Shown: positions 6,129-12,912 of the stretch, piece after piece
Numbering within the stretch: the stretch's first letter is position 1
Layout of the letters: every line of letters starts with the position of its first letter
Source of the DNA: a virus
IMG/VR virus record: IMGVR_UViG_3300045049_000313
Span: 1-55,041 of that record
Strand: one strand, 5' to 3'
DNA length: 55,041 nt
The notes under the pieces: generated by a model
What the model saw: the letters and a program-made list of their open reading frames with translations, nothing else
Told to the model about the DNA's origin: nothing
Databases searched by the model: none
Translations under genes and position numbers: made by a program

Positions 6129-6440
6129 ATGAACGAAATCATTAAAGACACTTTCAAGTATCACGTTGACGCCAGCCTGTTCAACTTCCGCTGGTCAGAT
6201 GCTCAATACATAGATGTTGAATACTACGCAAGAAAAGATGGTAAAGACATCAATGTAGCGGTAACGAATTTGTCTGCCTGCCCTTACCTGTTAGGTATGA
6301 TTGTATTACACAACAACTGGGTTGCACTTATCGCAAGCATCGAAGCTGCGGCAAAGGCAAAAGCTAACAAAGAACTGAACCCTGTTGAGCCAGTTATTCT
6401 GAACGCTATAGCGCCCTTTGCGCCTCATATTATGAATTAA
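6129..6440 (+). CDS. Hypothetical protein, 103 residues
   Basis: The start (MNEIIKDTFKYHVDASLFNF) has a mixed alpha/beta pattern, followed by WSDAQYIDVEYYARKDGKD, a hydrophobic stretch and a terminal proline-rich helix ending APFAPHIMN. It follows the preceding TAG stop by two bases. I recognise no family and see no catalytic motif. Confidence 0.55.
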   Translation: MNEIIKDTFKYHVDASLFNFRWSDAQYIDVEYYARKDGKDINVAVTNLSACPYLLGMIVLHNNWVALIASIEAAAKAKANKELNPVEPVILNAIAPFAPHIMN

Positions 6441-6484
6441 TGGACGGATCAGCCGGGGCATTTTTAACTCTTTAATTCTAAGCA

Positions 6485-6775
6485 ATGAGCGATTTAAAAC
6501 ATACACCTGGACCATGGACAATGTGGTATAAAAATGATTGCGATTATATCATTTTAGGGCCACAAATGCAAGATGGCAACCCTGAGATTGCCCATGTTAA
6601 TGGGTACATAGAATTTTCGGATGCAGAAAATAAAGCCAATGCTAAACTGATTGCAGCCGCACCCGATATGTTGCAAACGCTCATTGATTTAAAAGCATCA
6701 CTCGTTGAAGACGGATATTATTCTTCTGACGAGGAAATTCAGGCCATCGATGCTATTCTCGAAAAGGTTTTATAA
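6485..6775 (+). CDS. Conserved phage protein of the HTPGPW...ANAKLIAAAPD type
   Basis: Two hallmarks identify this widespread phage family of unknown function: HTPGPWTM near the N-terminus (residues 6-13) and NKANAKLIAAAPDMLQTL in the middle (about 52-69). It is 96 residues, the usual length for the family. The leader from 6441 contains CGGGGCATTTTTAACTC, a weak hairpin with a T run of the kind repeated further on. Family members lie in early accessory regions of many temperate phages; I know of no established biochemical role. Confidence 0.85.
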   Translation: MSDLKHTPGPWTMWYKNDCDYIILGPQMQDGNPEIAHVNGYIEFSDAENKANAKLIAAAPDMLQTLIDLKASLVEDGYYSSDEEIQAIDAILEKVL

Positions 6776-6801
6776 CCTTTTTACCCCTCAATCCCAACCA
6801 A

Positions 6802-6963
6802 ATGAAACATAAAATCGAATTAATCCCGATAGTTCTTTTCAGTATATCGTTTATTATGGCTTGTGGTTTCGCGTACTTATTATACCGAATGCGAAAGAAC
6901 GACATATCCGATATATATGAAGACTATCAAGACAGTGAACGACCTTTTATTAACAAACCTTAA
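6802..6963 (+). CDS. Small membrane protein, 53 residues
   Basis: The open frame from ATG 6802 to TAA 6961 encodes one hydrophobic helix (IVLFSISFIMACGFAYLLY, about residues 10-28) then RMRKND, which by the positive-inside rule puts the C-terminus in the cytoplasm, and an acidic tail (DIYEDYQDSERP). The Cys within the helix is followed by more hydrophobic residues, so a lipoprotein signal is unlikely. It precedes another single-helix protein by 11 bases. Confidence 0.5.
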   Translation: MKHKIELIPIVLFSISFIMACGFAYLLYRMRKNDISDIYEDYQDSERPFINKP

Positions 6964-6974
6964 ATCAATTAACC

Positions 6975-7307
6975 ATGGACGCAGTTACTCAGGACGCACT
7001 TACACACCTTGCCGCGTTAACCTTTTTAGCAGTTGGATTTTTCTTTCTCGTGGTTTTATGGCCGAAGAAGCTGGAAAAACCCGTAGATCAGGCAAAAGTG
7101 GATTACCATGTTATCAAATATATGATCAGTGAATGCCACACGTTACGGCAAGTCAGAAAAATGGAACAGGCGATAGATGAGTTTTTCACCAGGCATCACC
7201 GGTCAGACAAAGACAATAAGGATCTGATCATGTACTACACGTTTCTGTTGAGAGCAATATCTGAAAAGAAAAGCCAGATCAATGCAATCGAAGAAATCAC
7301 AGCGTGA
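6975..7307 (+). CDS. Membrane-anchored hypothetical protein, 110 residues
   Basis: An N-terminal transmembrane helix (LTFLAVGFFFLVVLW, about residues 15-29) is followed by a cytoplasmic helical domain with VIKYMISECHTLRQVRKMEQ and FLLRAISEKKSQINAIEEI. The Leu/Arg heptads suggest a helical bundle or dimer. It overlaps the next small membrane gene by 26 bases. With 6802-6963 and 7282-7416 it forms a trio of small membrane proteins expressed early, which would fit modification of the host envelope during infection. No family recognised. Confidence 0.6.
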   Translation: MDAVTQDALTHLAALTFLAVGFFFLVVLWPKKLEKPVDQAKVDYHVIKYMISECHTLRQVRKMEQAIDEFFTRHHRSDKDNKDLIMYYTFLLRAISEKKSQINAIEEITA

Positions 7308-7416
7308 GGAAAGAGTGTACATGCCGCCCGGCTATGTGATAGCAAGTATATGTATGGCAATTGTGGCGATGGCGATAGTAGGGTTAGCAATCGCTTTTAT
7401 AAGAAGTCTTTTTTAA
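7282..7416 (+). CDS. Small membrane protein, 44 residues
   Basis: Starts at ATG 7282 inside the end of the preceding gene and ends at TAA 7414. A basic N-terminus (MQSKKSQREERVY) is followed by one long hydrophobic helix (VIASICMAIVAMAIVGLAIA, residues about 19-38) and IRSLF. It is a single-pass peptide of toxin-like or exclusion-protein size. It could also be a chance frame, but the compact layout supports translation. Confidence 0.45.
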   Translation: MQSKKSQREERVYMPPGYVIASICMAIVAMAIVGLAIAFIRSLF

Positions 7417-7433
7417 TCATGTAGGTACACACA

Positions 7434-7595
7434 CCGGCCTTGTTCTCAGGGCGGGTTTTAAAAAGATTAAACGCTCTTTTCTATACGGCAGCAATCGTTA
7501 TAAGTCCTGATGTTTCTACATCGGGGCTAAATTTAAAAACACATTATTAATTATAAAGGGACGACAAGAAATGCCGGTTGTTTCTACATCTGGCT
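7434..7595 (+). promoter_or_regulatory. Cluster of three terminator-like leader hairpins
   Basis: Three hairpins follow each other in this gene-free leader. The first, at 7434-7459, is CCGGCCT/AGGGCGGG with TTTT. The second, at 7506-7525, is CCTGATGT-TTCT-ACATCGGG. The third, at 7573-7594, is GCCGGTTGT-TTCT-ACATCTGGC. The latter two share the loop and loop-proximal bases TGTTTCTACATC, so they are diverged copies. Each ends in a T/A-rich tail such as TTTAAAAA. The last sits 19 bases before the start codon at 7614. They look like intrinsic terminators or attenuators placed in front of genes. Confidence 0.5.
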
Positions 7596-7613
7596 TCATT
7601 TAAAAAGTATTAT

Positions 7614-7868
7614 ATGACAAAAGAAGAATTAAAATCTCAGTTCGAGGATTGTTTCGATAACGCAACTCGGGCCAGCGAGGGCGGCTATGGTGCAGATACA
7701 ACCGATCAATCGAGATTATGGAAAGAATTTAATCCTAAGCTGGATCAATTTGTAAAGGATCGCGTCGTAGCATTTGGCAAGTATTTAAGAACTCTTACTA
7801 TAGGCGAGTTGGTCAGATATGATATTCAACAGCATTACGAAAAGTTTCTTAAGCATAATAAGTGCTGA
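7614..7868 (+). CDS. Hypothetical protein, 84 residues
   Basis: ATG 7614 is preferred over an upstream TTG that lies within the hairpin. The protein is helical and amphipathic (MTKEELKSQFEDCFDNATRA, then NPKLDQFVKDRVVAFGKYLR) and ends in a basic, aromatic segment (HYEKFLKHNKC). It is flanked by hairpins on both sides, so it may be an individually regulated transcription unit. No family recognised. Confidence 0.5.
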   Translation: MTKEELKSQFEDCFDNATRASEGGYGADTTDQSRLWKEFNPKLDQFVKDRVVAFGKYLRTLTIGELVRYDIQQHYEKFLKHNKC

Positions 7869-7871
7869 ACT

Positions 7872-8180
7872 CTTTGTTTTTCATGGCTATAGGTTAAAGG
7901 TTTATAGTTAATGGTACCGGCGGTATTGGTTGGCCGCCGGTTTTTAAGAAGATCGCAATTAGGCTGAGCAACCTCGGCGTTATAAAGAAGAAGCCCCGAT
8001 TTAAGTACGCAAGGTTACGGGCGACATTGAAGATAATAACCACGTATGAGGTCAGCCGATATAAATACAGGGGACGGCTCACAGCACCCGTCCCCCTTTT
8101 AAAACTTTTTGTTCTCATGGCTTTCAAGGATAAGGTTTATTGATTAAGGGTACCGGCTGGCGAAAGTCGGCCGGTTTTTA
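7872..8180 (+). promoter_or_regulatory. Gene-free region with three strong terminator hairpins and a diverged direct repeat
   Basis: The 336 bases between genes hold three hairpins. At 7917-7945, CCGGCGG pairs with CCGCCGG and is followed by T5. At 8070-8099, GGGGACGG pairs with CCGTCCCC and is followed by CTTTT. At 8153-8179, CCGGCTGGC-GAAA-GTCGGCCGG is followed by T5. The first and third are preceded by similar sequences of about 45 bases: TCATGGCT, then AGG-TAA-GGTTTAT and GGTACCGG. They therefore form a diverged direct repeat 236 bases apart. The basic frame between them has no ATG near its beginning and I do not call it a gene. The region may encode short terminated RNAs or act as attenuators. 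Confidence 0.55.
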
Positions 8181-8204
8181 AAAAGCAAATTCAACTCAAA
8201 AAAT

Positions 8205-8846
8205 ATGGAACATCTGTTAACGCATAATAATGCATCAATGAAAACTGAAGTAGAAACATTCTTCATTGAAGAAACTAAAGAGCTGATGTACGATAACGAA
8301 AAGCTTGATCAGTGGAACTCCCTGGTTGCTCAACTTGAACTGATAGGCCAAACGCAAATCGTTAAAACCGATAAAAGCCCGATCCCATTCTTATGGATGA
8401 ACGCGGCGCTGGTAAGGGTATTTCAGGAATTATGCCCAACGAAGGTAGACGTAAGACTATATGACAAGACGCCCATACCGGTTGAGGCATTAAGCCTTGT
8501 TTCTCTTTCGACGAAGGAGGGCTATTTCGATAAAATAGAAGTTTGGTACAATGATAAAAATCCTGACCCTGCTATAATTGGATATAAATTCGACCCTGAA
8601 CATATGCAAGGATGGGCCGCAGACATTTACGCCAAAAAGTATCTGCTCGCGAGATGGTCAGATGTGAAAGCATCGCTGGCTGATCTTACAGAAAGAGCAA
8701 GAAAACTATTCATTCTCAGGCGCAAAGATGAGATTGCTAAACAAATAAAGAATTACCAACGCGAATTAGAAGACATTGAACTTACCGCGAATCGTGATTT
8801 TGGCTTTGCTGGTACAGGCGCGGGCGATCCTGATTTACCGTTTTAA
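8205..8846 (+). CDS. Hypothetical protein with SSB-like acidic C-terminal tip
   Basis: A 213-residue protein. Residues 20-140 have mixed alpha/beta character (PFLWMNAALVRVFQEL, VEALSLVSLSTKEGYFDKIE); 150-195 is a long charged helix (LTERARKLFILRRKDEIAKQ, then NYQRELEDIEL). The protein ends GAGDPDLPF, very like the acidic DDDxPF tip through which single-stranded DNA-binding proteins recruit partners. It opens the replication region, two genes before an SSB-like protein that also ends in a D-x-P-F tip. It could be a phage recombination or replication mediator; the family is not recognised. The start lies 26 bases after a terminator-like hairpin. Confidence 0.6.
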   Translation: MEHLLTHNNASMKTEVETFFIEETKELMYDNEKLDQWNSLVAQLELIGQTQIVKTDKSPIPFLWMNAALVRVFQELCPTKVDVRLYDKTPIPVEALSLVSLSTKEGYFDKIEVWYNDKNPDPAIIGYKFDPEHMQGWAADIYAKKYLLARWSDVKASLADLTERARKLFILRRKDEIAKQIKNYQRELEDIELTANRDFGFAGTGAGDPDLPF

Positions 8847-8891
8847 AAGTTTAGAAGGATAAGGCTCAGATCAGGCAACTCAGAAAACCAA

Positions 8892-8922
8892 AGCCCGGGA
8901 GGAAGGCGCCCGGGCTATTTTT
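8892..8922 (+). terminator. Terminator-like hairpin upstream of the RecB-like gene
   Basis: AGCCCGGG (8892-8899) pairs perfectly with CCCGGGCT (8909-8916) and is followed by ATTTTTAAAG. It ends 14 bases before the ATG at 8936, so it separates two co-oriented genes of the same functional group. Confidence 0.65.
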
Positions 8923-8935
8923 AAAGCAAATACAT

Positions 8936-9733
8936 ATGTCAGCAATTATAACACAGTTACACTCTAAAAATTACCGGATTGACTTCCAGGCGAAGCAGAT
9001 TACTTTTTTAGATACCAGGTTTTACCTGAGCGAACAAGGCAATTATCTGCCATCGGTAACTACAATCCTGGACTGTTATCCGAAGCCAGCCGCTTTTTAC
9101 GACTGGTTAAAAAAAGTGGGTGAAGACGCTGATACTATTCGCGATGAAGCCGGCAACCGTGGATCTACCGTTCACAAACTCACGGAGATGTACGATATGG
9201 GCGAAGAAGTCAATCTGATCAATGAATCGGGCAATGTTGATTACAAACTTATTGAATGGGCGATGTTTGAGCGGTACGTCGAATTTCGGCGCCGCTTCCC
9301 GCTTAATATTATTCATTCAGAATTGCATCTGTTAAGCGATAAGCTTGGCTTTGCCGGTACATTAGACCGTGTGGTACAGTTTAATGGCCGATTGCTTATC
9401 CTCGATATAAAGACCTCGAATAGCTTATACGATCATTACTGGTTGCAGATGGCGGCATATGAAAAATTGCTTAATGAAGTACAGCCCGAATTGAAGATCG
9501 ACGGTTATTGTGTGCTGTGGCTAAATGCGCAAACAAGGACGGAAGGCAAGGCAGGGACTGTGCAGGGCAAAGGCTGGCAACTTATTGAAAGGAAGCCTGA
9601 AGATAAGGTCAAAGACTGGCCTTTATTCCAGGCTACGCACAAGCTATGGCAGGCTGAACGGGGCGATATGAAGCCGAAAGAACTCAGTTACCAATTAAGT
9701 CATAAAATACCCGCATGCGCAAATACATTGTAA
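8936..9733 (+). CDS. RecB/Cas4-like PD-(D/E)XK exonuclease
   Basis: A 265-residue nuclease of the RecB-like exonuclease group found in phage recombination systems. Visible motifs in order are GSTVHKLTE (about 76-84, the G-T-x-x-H helix), SELHLLS (about 121-127, with the metal-proximal Glu), GTLDRV (about 140-145, catalytic Asp), LILDIKTS (about 151-158, the D-x-K signature) and WLQMAAYEKL (about 167-176, the Q-Y motif). All residues of the active site appear present. It lies one gene upstream of the SSB-like protein, an arrangement typical of exonuclease/annealase modules, although no annealase is recognised. It overlaps the next gene by 19 bases. Confidence 0.85.
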   Translation: MSAIITQLHSKNYRIDFQAKQITFLDTRFYLSEQGNYLPSVTTILDCYPKPAAFYDWLKKVGEDADTIRDEAGNRGSTVHKLTEMYDMGEEVNLINESGNVDYKLIEWAMFERYVEFRRRFPLNIIHSELHLLSDKLGFAGTLDRVVQFNGRLLILDIKTSNSLYDHYWLQMAAYEKLLNEVQPELKIDGYCVLWLNAQTRTEGKAGTVQGKGWQLIERKPEDKVKDWPLFQATHKLWQAERGDMKPKELSYQLSHKIPACANTL

Positions 9734-9951
9734 CCGGTGATTTGATTCCAGTCAAGGAGCCAAAAGTAGGTATGAAATATCACGTTGCCTGGGCATTCTC
9801 AAACGGCGTTGTAGGTGTTTGTATTTCCGTCGATGCTGAGAAGAAAACTGTAAAACTTCGCAGCCCTAAAACGAAACGTGAATTTAAGTGTGAAGTTAAA
9901 TGGTCTGATTTAAGACATACACGAAGAAATCAAATTGTCAATCCTCATTAA
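9715..9951 (+). CDS. Hypothetical protein, 78 residues, basic beta-rich
   Basis: Starts at ATG 9715 within the end of the nuclease gene. The sequence (VGMKYHVAWAFSNGVVGVCI, then KTVKLRSPKTKREFKCEVKW) alternates as in a small SH3-like or OB-like barrel and is strongly basic. Such small barrels often bind nucleic acid. Coupling to the nuclease and proximity to the SSB-like protein suggest a role in the same pathway. No family recognised. Confidence 0.5.
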   Translation: MRKYIVTGDLIPVKEPKVGMKYHVAWAFSNGVVGVCISVDAEKKTVKLRSPKTKREFKCEVKWSDLRHTRRNQIVNPH

Positions 9952-9973
9952 ATAACAATACAAACTATCAATT

Positions 9974-10582
9974 ATGGGCGCAATTATGCAATCTAATGCC
10001 ATCTTTCTAACAATTAGTAACGGCCAAATTTGTAAAAAGGTTCCGAAGCCTACTTCCATTTCAAAAGAGCGCGTGAACAAGAATGGAGTTACCGTTCACG
10101 AAGAATATTACAAAGGCTGGAAAGGCCAGATCACGGCTATAGAGATTCGCGAACACAAAGATTTTGGCAAATTCTGGAATATTACTTTAACCGACGACCA
10201 GGGCGACGCTATTCTACAGATGCAATATTCGTCCGGCTATTCAGCAGCTTTTTTAAAGACCCTGCCAAACATCGACCTGAAAAGCGATGTGATCATAACG
10301 CCATCGCTTAAAATCGAAGGAGACAAAAAAAAGACCTCCGTTTTTGTTACTCAACACGGTAAGCCATTGAAATGGTATTATACGAAAGACAATATGAACG
10401 GCCTGCCTGAATTAAAAAAGATCAGGGTAAAGGGTAAGGATCAATGGGATGACAGTGATATCATGGAATTCCTGGAAAACATGGTCAATAGCGAGATCAT
10501 TCCAAAACTACCGAAGGACGGCTCAAATTCTACCGATGCCCCTGAAATTGACGCCGAACAAATGGAGGACGCGCCGTTCTAA
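9974..10582 (+). CDS. Phage SSB-like single-stranded DNA-binding protein
   Basis: A 202-residue protein. Residues 45-145 have the strand pattern of an OB fold: KGWKGQITAIEIREHKDFGK, FWNITLTDDQGDAILQMQYS, then DVIITPSLKIEGDKKKTSVF. The C-terminal 40 residues are acidic and low-complexity and end AEQMEDAPF, an SSB-type tip. Length and layout recall phage SSBs such as the T7 gp2.5 type, but sequence alone does not tie it to one family. It should coat single-stranded DNA in replication and recombination and recruit partners through its tail. It sits between the nuclease and helicase genes and overlaps the next start (TAATG). Confidence 0.75.
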   Translation: MGAIMQSNAIFLTISNGQICKKVPKPTSISKERVNKNGVTVHEEYYKGWKGQITAIEIREHKDFGKFWNITLTDDQGDAILQMQYSSGYSAAFLKTLPNIDLKSDVIITPSLKIEGDKKKTSVFVTQHGKPLKWYYTKDNMNGLPELKKIRVKGKDQWDDSDIMEFLENMVNSEIIPKLPKDGSNSTDAPEIDAEQMEDAPF

Positions 10583-10794
10583 TGACCCTCGCCGATAAAA
10601 TATCCCTGATAGATCAGATGATCCGTGAAAACTCAGATTACACTATCAGGGATTATTTAAGCCACGTAAAAGAAATTGAATCCGTTGAAAACTCTATGGA
10701 AATTAAAAGATATCCGTCCAACGCCACAAACGGACCTTATATTTTTCATCAAACAAATTATAGTAATGGAGCGCCTGATAAAAAGTATTCCTAA
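10582..10794 (+). CDS. Hypothetical protein, 70 residues
   Basis: Starts in a TAATG overlap with the SSB-like gene. The first 40 residues are helical (LADKISLIDQMIRENSDYTI) and resemble a short, acidic helical hairpin; the rest is polar. It overlaps the next gene's start by 29 bases. No family recognised, and the coupling suggests a replication-associated accessory protein. Confidence 0.45.
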   Translation: MTLADKISLIDQMIRENSDYTIRDYLSHVKEIESVENSMEIKRYPSNATNGPYIFHQTNYSNGAPDKKYS

Positions 10795-11119
10795 GCATAT
10801 CAGACTTAAAGGTGGAGAAGAACTTAAGTATGTGCCTAATGTGGGTGAGTTCCGTGAATCCGACTATGAGTACTCGGTAGAACTTCCTCACTTAATTACG
10901 CATGATGATGCTATGATGAATCATAGTATAAAATTTAAGGGTGATCATATTGATATAATCGTTAAAAGAACTGACGAAATTAATGAAGGTGATGTCATAA
11001 TCAATGAATACGGTTTTAGCGCAAAGGTAAAAACCATCATTGAAAGAAGGCCTGCTCGTGGCGACTGGAGTAGCAATTCATTTGATTCAAAACCTGATTT
11101 CATAAGGATTGCCATATGA
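10766..11119 (+). CDS. Hypothetical protein, 117 residues
   Basis: ATG 10766 (MERLIKSIPKHIRLKG) is chosen because the longer frame upstream runs inside the preceding gene. The protein has beta-rich segments such as HSIKFKGDHIDIIVKRTDE and GDVIINEYGFSAKVKTIIER. Its stop overlaps the helicase ATG by four bases. No motif gives a function. Confidence 0.55.
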   Translation: MERLIKSIPKHIRLKGGEELKYVPNVGEFRESDYEYSVELPHLITHDDAMMNHSIKFKGDHIDIIVKRTDEINEGDVIINEYGFSAKVKTIIERRPARGDWSSNSFDSKPDFIRIAI

Positions 11120-12372
11120 TCTTGCGCGATTATCAGGAAAGTATCAGCACGGACGCCGCCAAAATGTTGGAATGGCTGAAGATATGCTATCTAAGTATGG
11201 AGGTAAGAACGGGTAAAACGACTACGGCCCTGGCTGCTGCCGATAAATATGGCGCCCTCTCGGTATTATTTCTGACCAAAAAGAAAGCCATTAGCAGTAT
11301 AACATCCGATTACGACAAGTTAGCGCCGGCCTTTAAGCTCATATGCACCAACTACGAGCAGGTATATAACCTCTCGCCGGATTATCAGTTTGACCTGGTT
11401 ATTCTTGACGAAGCACATGGCCTCGGCCAATTTCCAACGCCTGCAGAAAGGGTGAAAGAGTTGAAAAAGCTGTGTATCGATAAACCGATCATTTATCTAT
11501 CCGGTACACCGACGCCTGAAAGTTATAGCCAGCTATATCATCAGTTTTTCATTAGTTCTTACAGTCCGTTCAAAGAGTGGACTAACTTTTATAAATGGGC
11601 GAAGGAGTTTGTTACTGTTAAAAAGAAATATTTCTATAACCGGGAGATCAATGATTATAGTCAAGCCGATAAAGAGAAGATCGACAAACTAACTAAACAT
11701 TTATTCATCAGCTACACACAGGAAGAGGCAGGTTTTGAACAACCAGTTAAAGAGGTCATCCTTAAAGTTCGCATGCAGGAAAGCACTTATCGGCTGGCTG
11801 AATGGCTTCGTAAAAAGCGTGTGTTCATCGGTAAAGATGGGCAGGAGATATTGGCTGATACTGCTGTGAAACTGCAGCAGAAAATGCATCAGATATATAG
11901 CGGTACTGTGATAGCCGAAGACAAGAACGCTGTTTGTTTCGATCACACAAAAGCAAAGTTTATAAAGGAGCAATTTGCTGGTAAAAAGATAGCCATCTTT
12001 TATAAGTTCCGCGCTGAGTATCTGATGCTGATTGGCACATTTGGAATAGACCGGCTAACAGAAAGCCCGGAAGAATTTAACTGTCGTGATAATCTGATCT
12101 TCGTTTCACAGATAATCAGCGGCCGGGAGGGCACCAATTTAAGTACAGCTGATTGCCTGATCTTTTTCAATATCGACTTCAGCGCCGTCTCATATTGGCA
12201 GGCCCGCGCCCGACTTCAAAGTAAAGAGAGAGAAAAAGAGGCTGTGATCTATTGGATATTTTCAGAGGATGGTATTGAGGAAAAGATATACGGAAAAGTT
12301 ATTGATAAGCGTGATTACACATTAGCGCATTTCATGAAGGATTACCAGATTAAAAAAGAGAAAGCAGTATGA
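11116..12372 (+). CDS. SNF2-type superfamily 2 DNA helicase/ATPase
   Basis: A 418-residue helicase-like ATPase. Motif I is MEVRTGKTTTAL (about 28-39); motif Ia is VLFLTKKK; motif II is LDEAH (about 96-100); motif III is YLSGTPTPE. In the C-terminal RecA-like domain motif V is SGREGTNLSTAD and motif VI reads YWQARARLQSKE, where SNF2 proteins normally have Q-x-x-x-R-x-x-R. The protein is compact, lacking the long insertions of chromatin remodellers, like phage SNF2-type helicases. It should translocate on duplex DNA during replication or recombination. It is coupled at both ends (four-base overlaps) to small genes, and VRR-NUC and PrimPol genes follow. Confidence 0.88.
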   Translation: MILRDYQESISTDAAKMLEWLKICYLSMEVRTGKTTTALAAADKYGALSVLFLTKKKAISSITSDYDKLAPAFKLICTNYEQVYNLSPDYQFDLVILDEAHGLGQFPTPAERVKELKKLCIDKPIIYLSGTPTPESYSQLYHQFFISSYSPFKEWTNFYKWAKEFVTVKKKYFYNREINDYSQADKEKIDKLTKHLFISYTQEEAGFEQPVKEVILKVRMQESTYRLAEWLRKKRVFIGKDGQEILADTAVKLQQKMHQIYSGTVIAEDKNAVCFDHTKAKFIKEQFAGKKIAIFYKFRAEYLMLIGTFGIDRLTESPEEFNCRDNLIFVSQIISGREGTNLSTADCLIFFNIDFSAVSYWQARARLQSKEREKEAVIYWIFSEDGIEEKIYGKVIDKRDYTLAHFMKDYQIKKEKAV

Positions 12373-12650
12373 CTGAAAATAATATTAAAGAGTTACATCC
12401 ATCGTTATGCTACAATTGCATTCACGCCCGCAAGCCTGCCAGCGATGCTAATATTGATAAAGGTTATGTTGGGTGTGCTGAATATTGTAGGAAGCAAACT
12501 TATGGTTTCATCAGTGAATTCAAAGAAATAGCGGAAGGTTGGGTTGATTTACGGGCATCTATTTTCGGCCCGCGAAGTGGTATAACCACAAATTTCCAAT
12601 TGCTTGCATTAGAGGTTTCAAAATGTACCGCCTATTTGAAAAAGACCTGA
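12369..12650 (+). CDS. Cysteine-rich small protein, 93 residues
   Basis: Five cysteines in the pattern CYNC, CAEYC and a late C (KCTAYL) suggest a zinc-binding or Fe-S site. The N-terminal LHPSLCYNCIHARKPAS recalls small phage proteins that start with a C-x-x-C knuckle. It is translationally coupled to the helicase (ATGA) and precedes the VRR-NUC gene by one base. It may assist DNA processing, but the sequence gives no specific function. Confidence 0.55.
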   Translation: MTENNIKELHPSLCYNCIHARKPASDANIDKGYVGCAEYCRKQTYGFISEFKEIAEGWVDLRASIFGPRSGITTNFQLLALEVSKCTAYLKKT

Positions 12651-12651
12651 T

Positions 12652-12912
12652 ATGCTTGAATCCGAATTGAAGCGCCGCGGAACCAAACTACTCGAATCAT
12701 GGGGATGGATGGTAATCCACCTCATTCAGACTAACCAGAATGGAATACCTGATACCCTTATTTTACGCGCCGGTGTAACCGTCTTTATCGAATGGAAGCA
12801 ACCCGGTAAAAAACCAGCAGAACTACAGTTCTACCGTTTCCGAAAACTACTCGAACAAGGCTTTAAAACATTTGTAGTAACCGACCTTAAAGAACTTGAA
12901 CAGTTAAAATGA
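12652..12912 (+). CDS. VRR-NUC domain nuclease
   Basis: An 86-residue stand-alone VRR-NUC nuclease, the common phage form. GIPDTLILRAGVTVFIEWKQ contains the catalytic pattern: Asp in PD, then E-x-K in the second strand (IEWK), followed by KPAELQFYRFRKLLEQGFKT with the conserved Gln. The family belongs to the PD-(D/E)XK superfamily and includes structure-specific nucleases that cut branched DNA. Placed between an SNF2-type helicase and the primase-helicase, it probably resolves replication or recombination intermediates. Its stop overlaps the next ATG. Confidence 0.9.
   Translation: MLESELKRRGTKLLESWGWMVIHLIQTNQNGIPDTLILRAGVTVFIEWKQPGKKPAELQFYRFRKLLEQGFKTFVVTDLKELEQLK

Noticed and set aside
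7894-8142. Open frames on both strands in the hairpin region 7869-8204
   Set aside because: The rightward frame lacks an early ATG and runs through two terminators; the leftward frame is antisense to everything around it.
7497-8180. A CRISPR-like repeat array
   Set aside because: The repeated units are hairpins with different stems and irregular spacing, not identical repeats with unique spacers.
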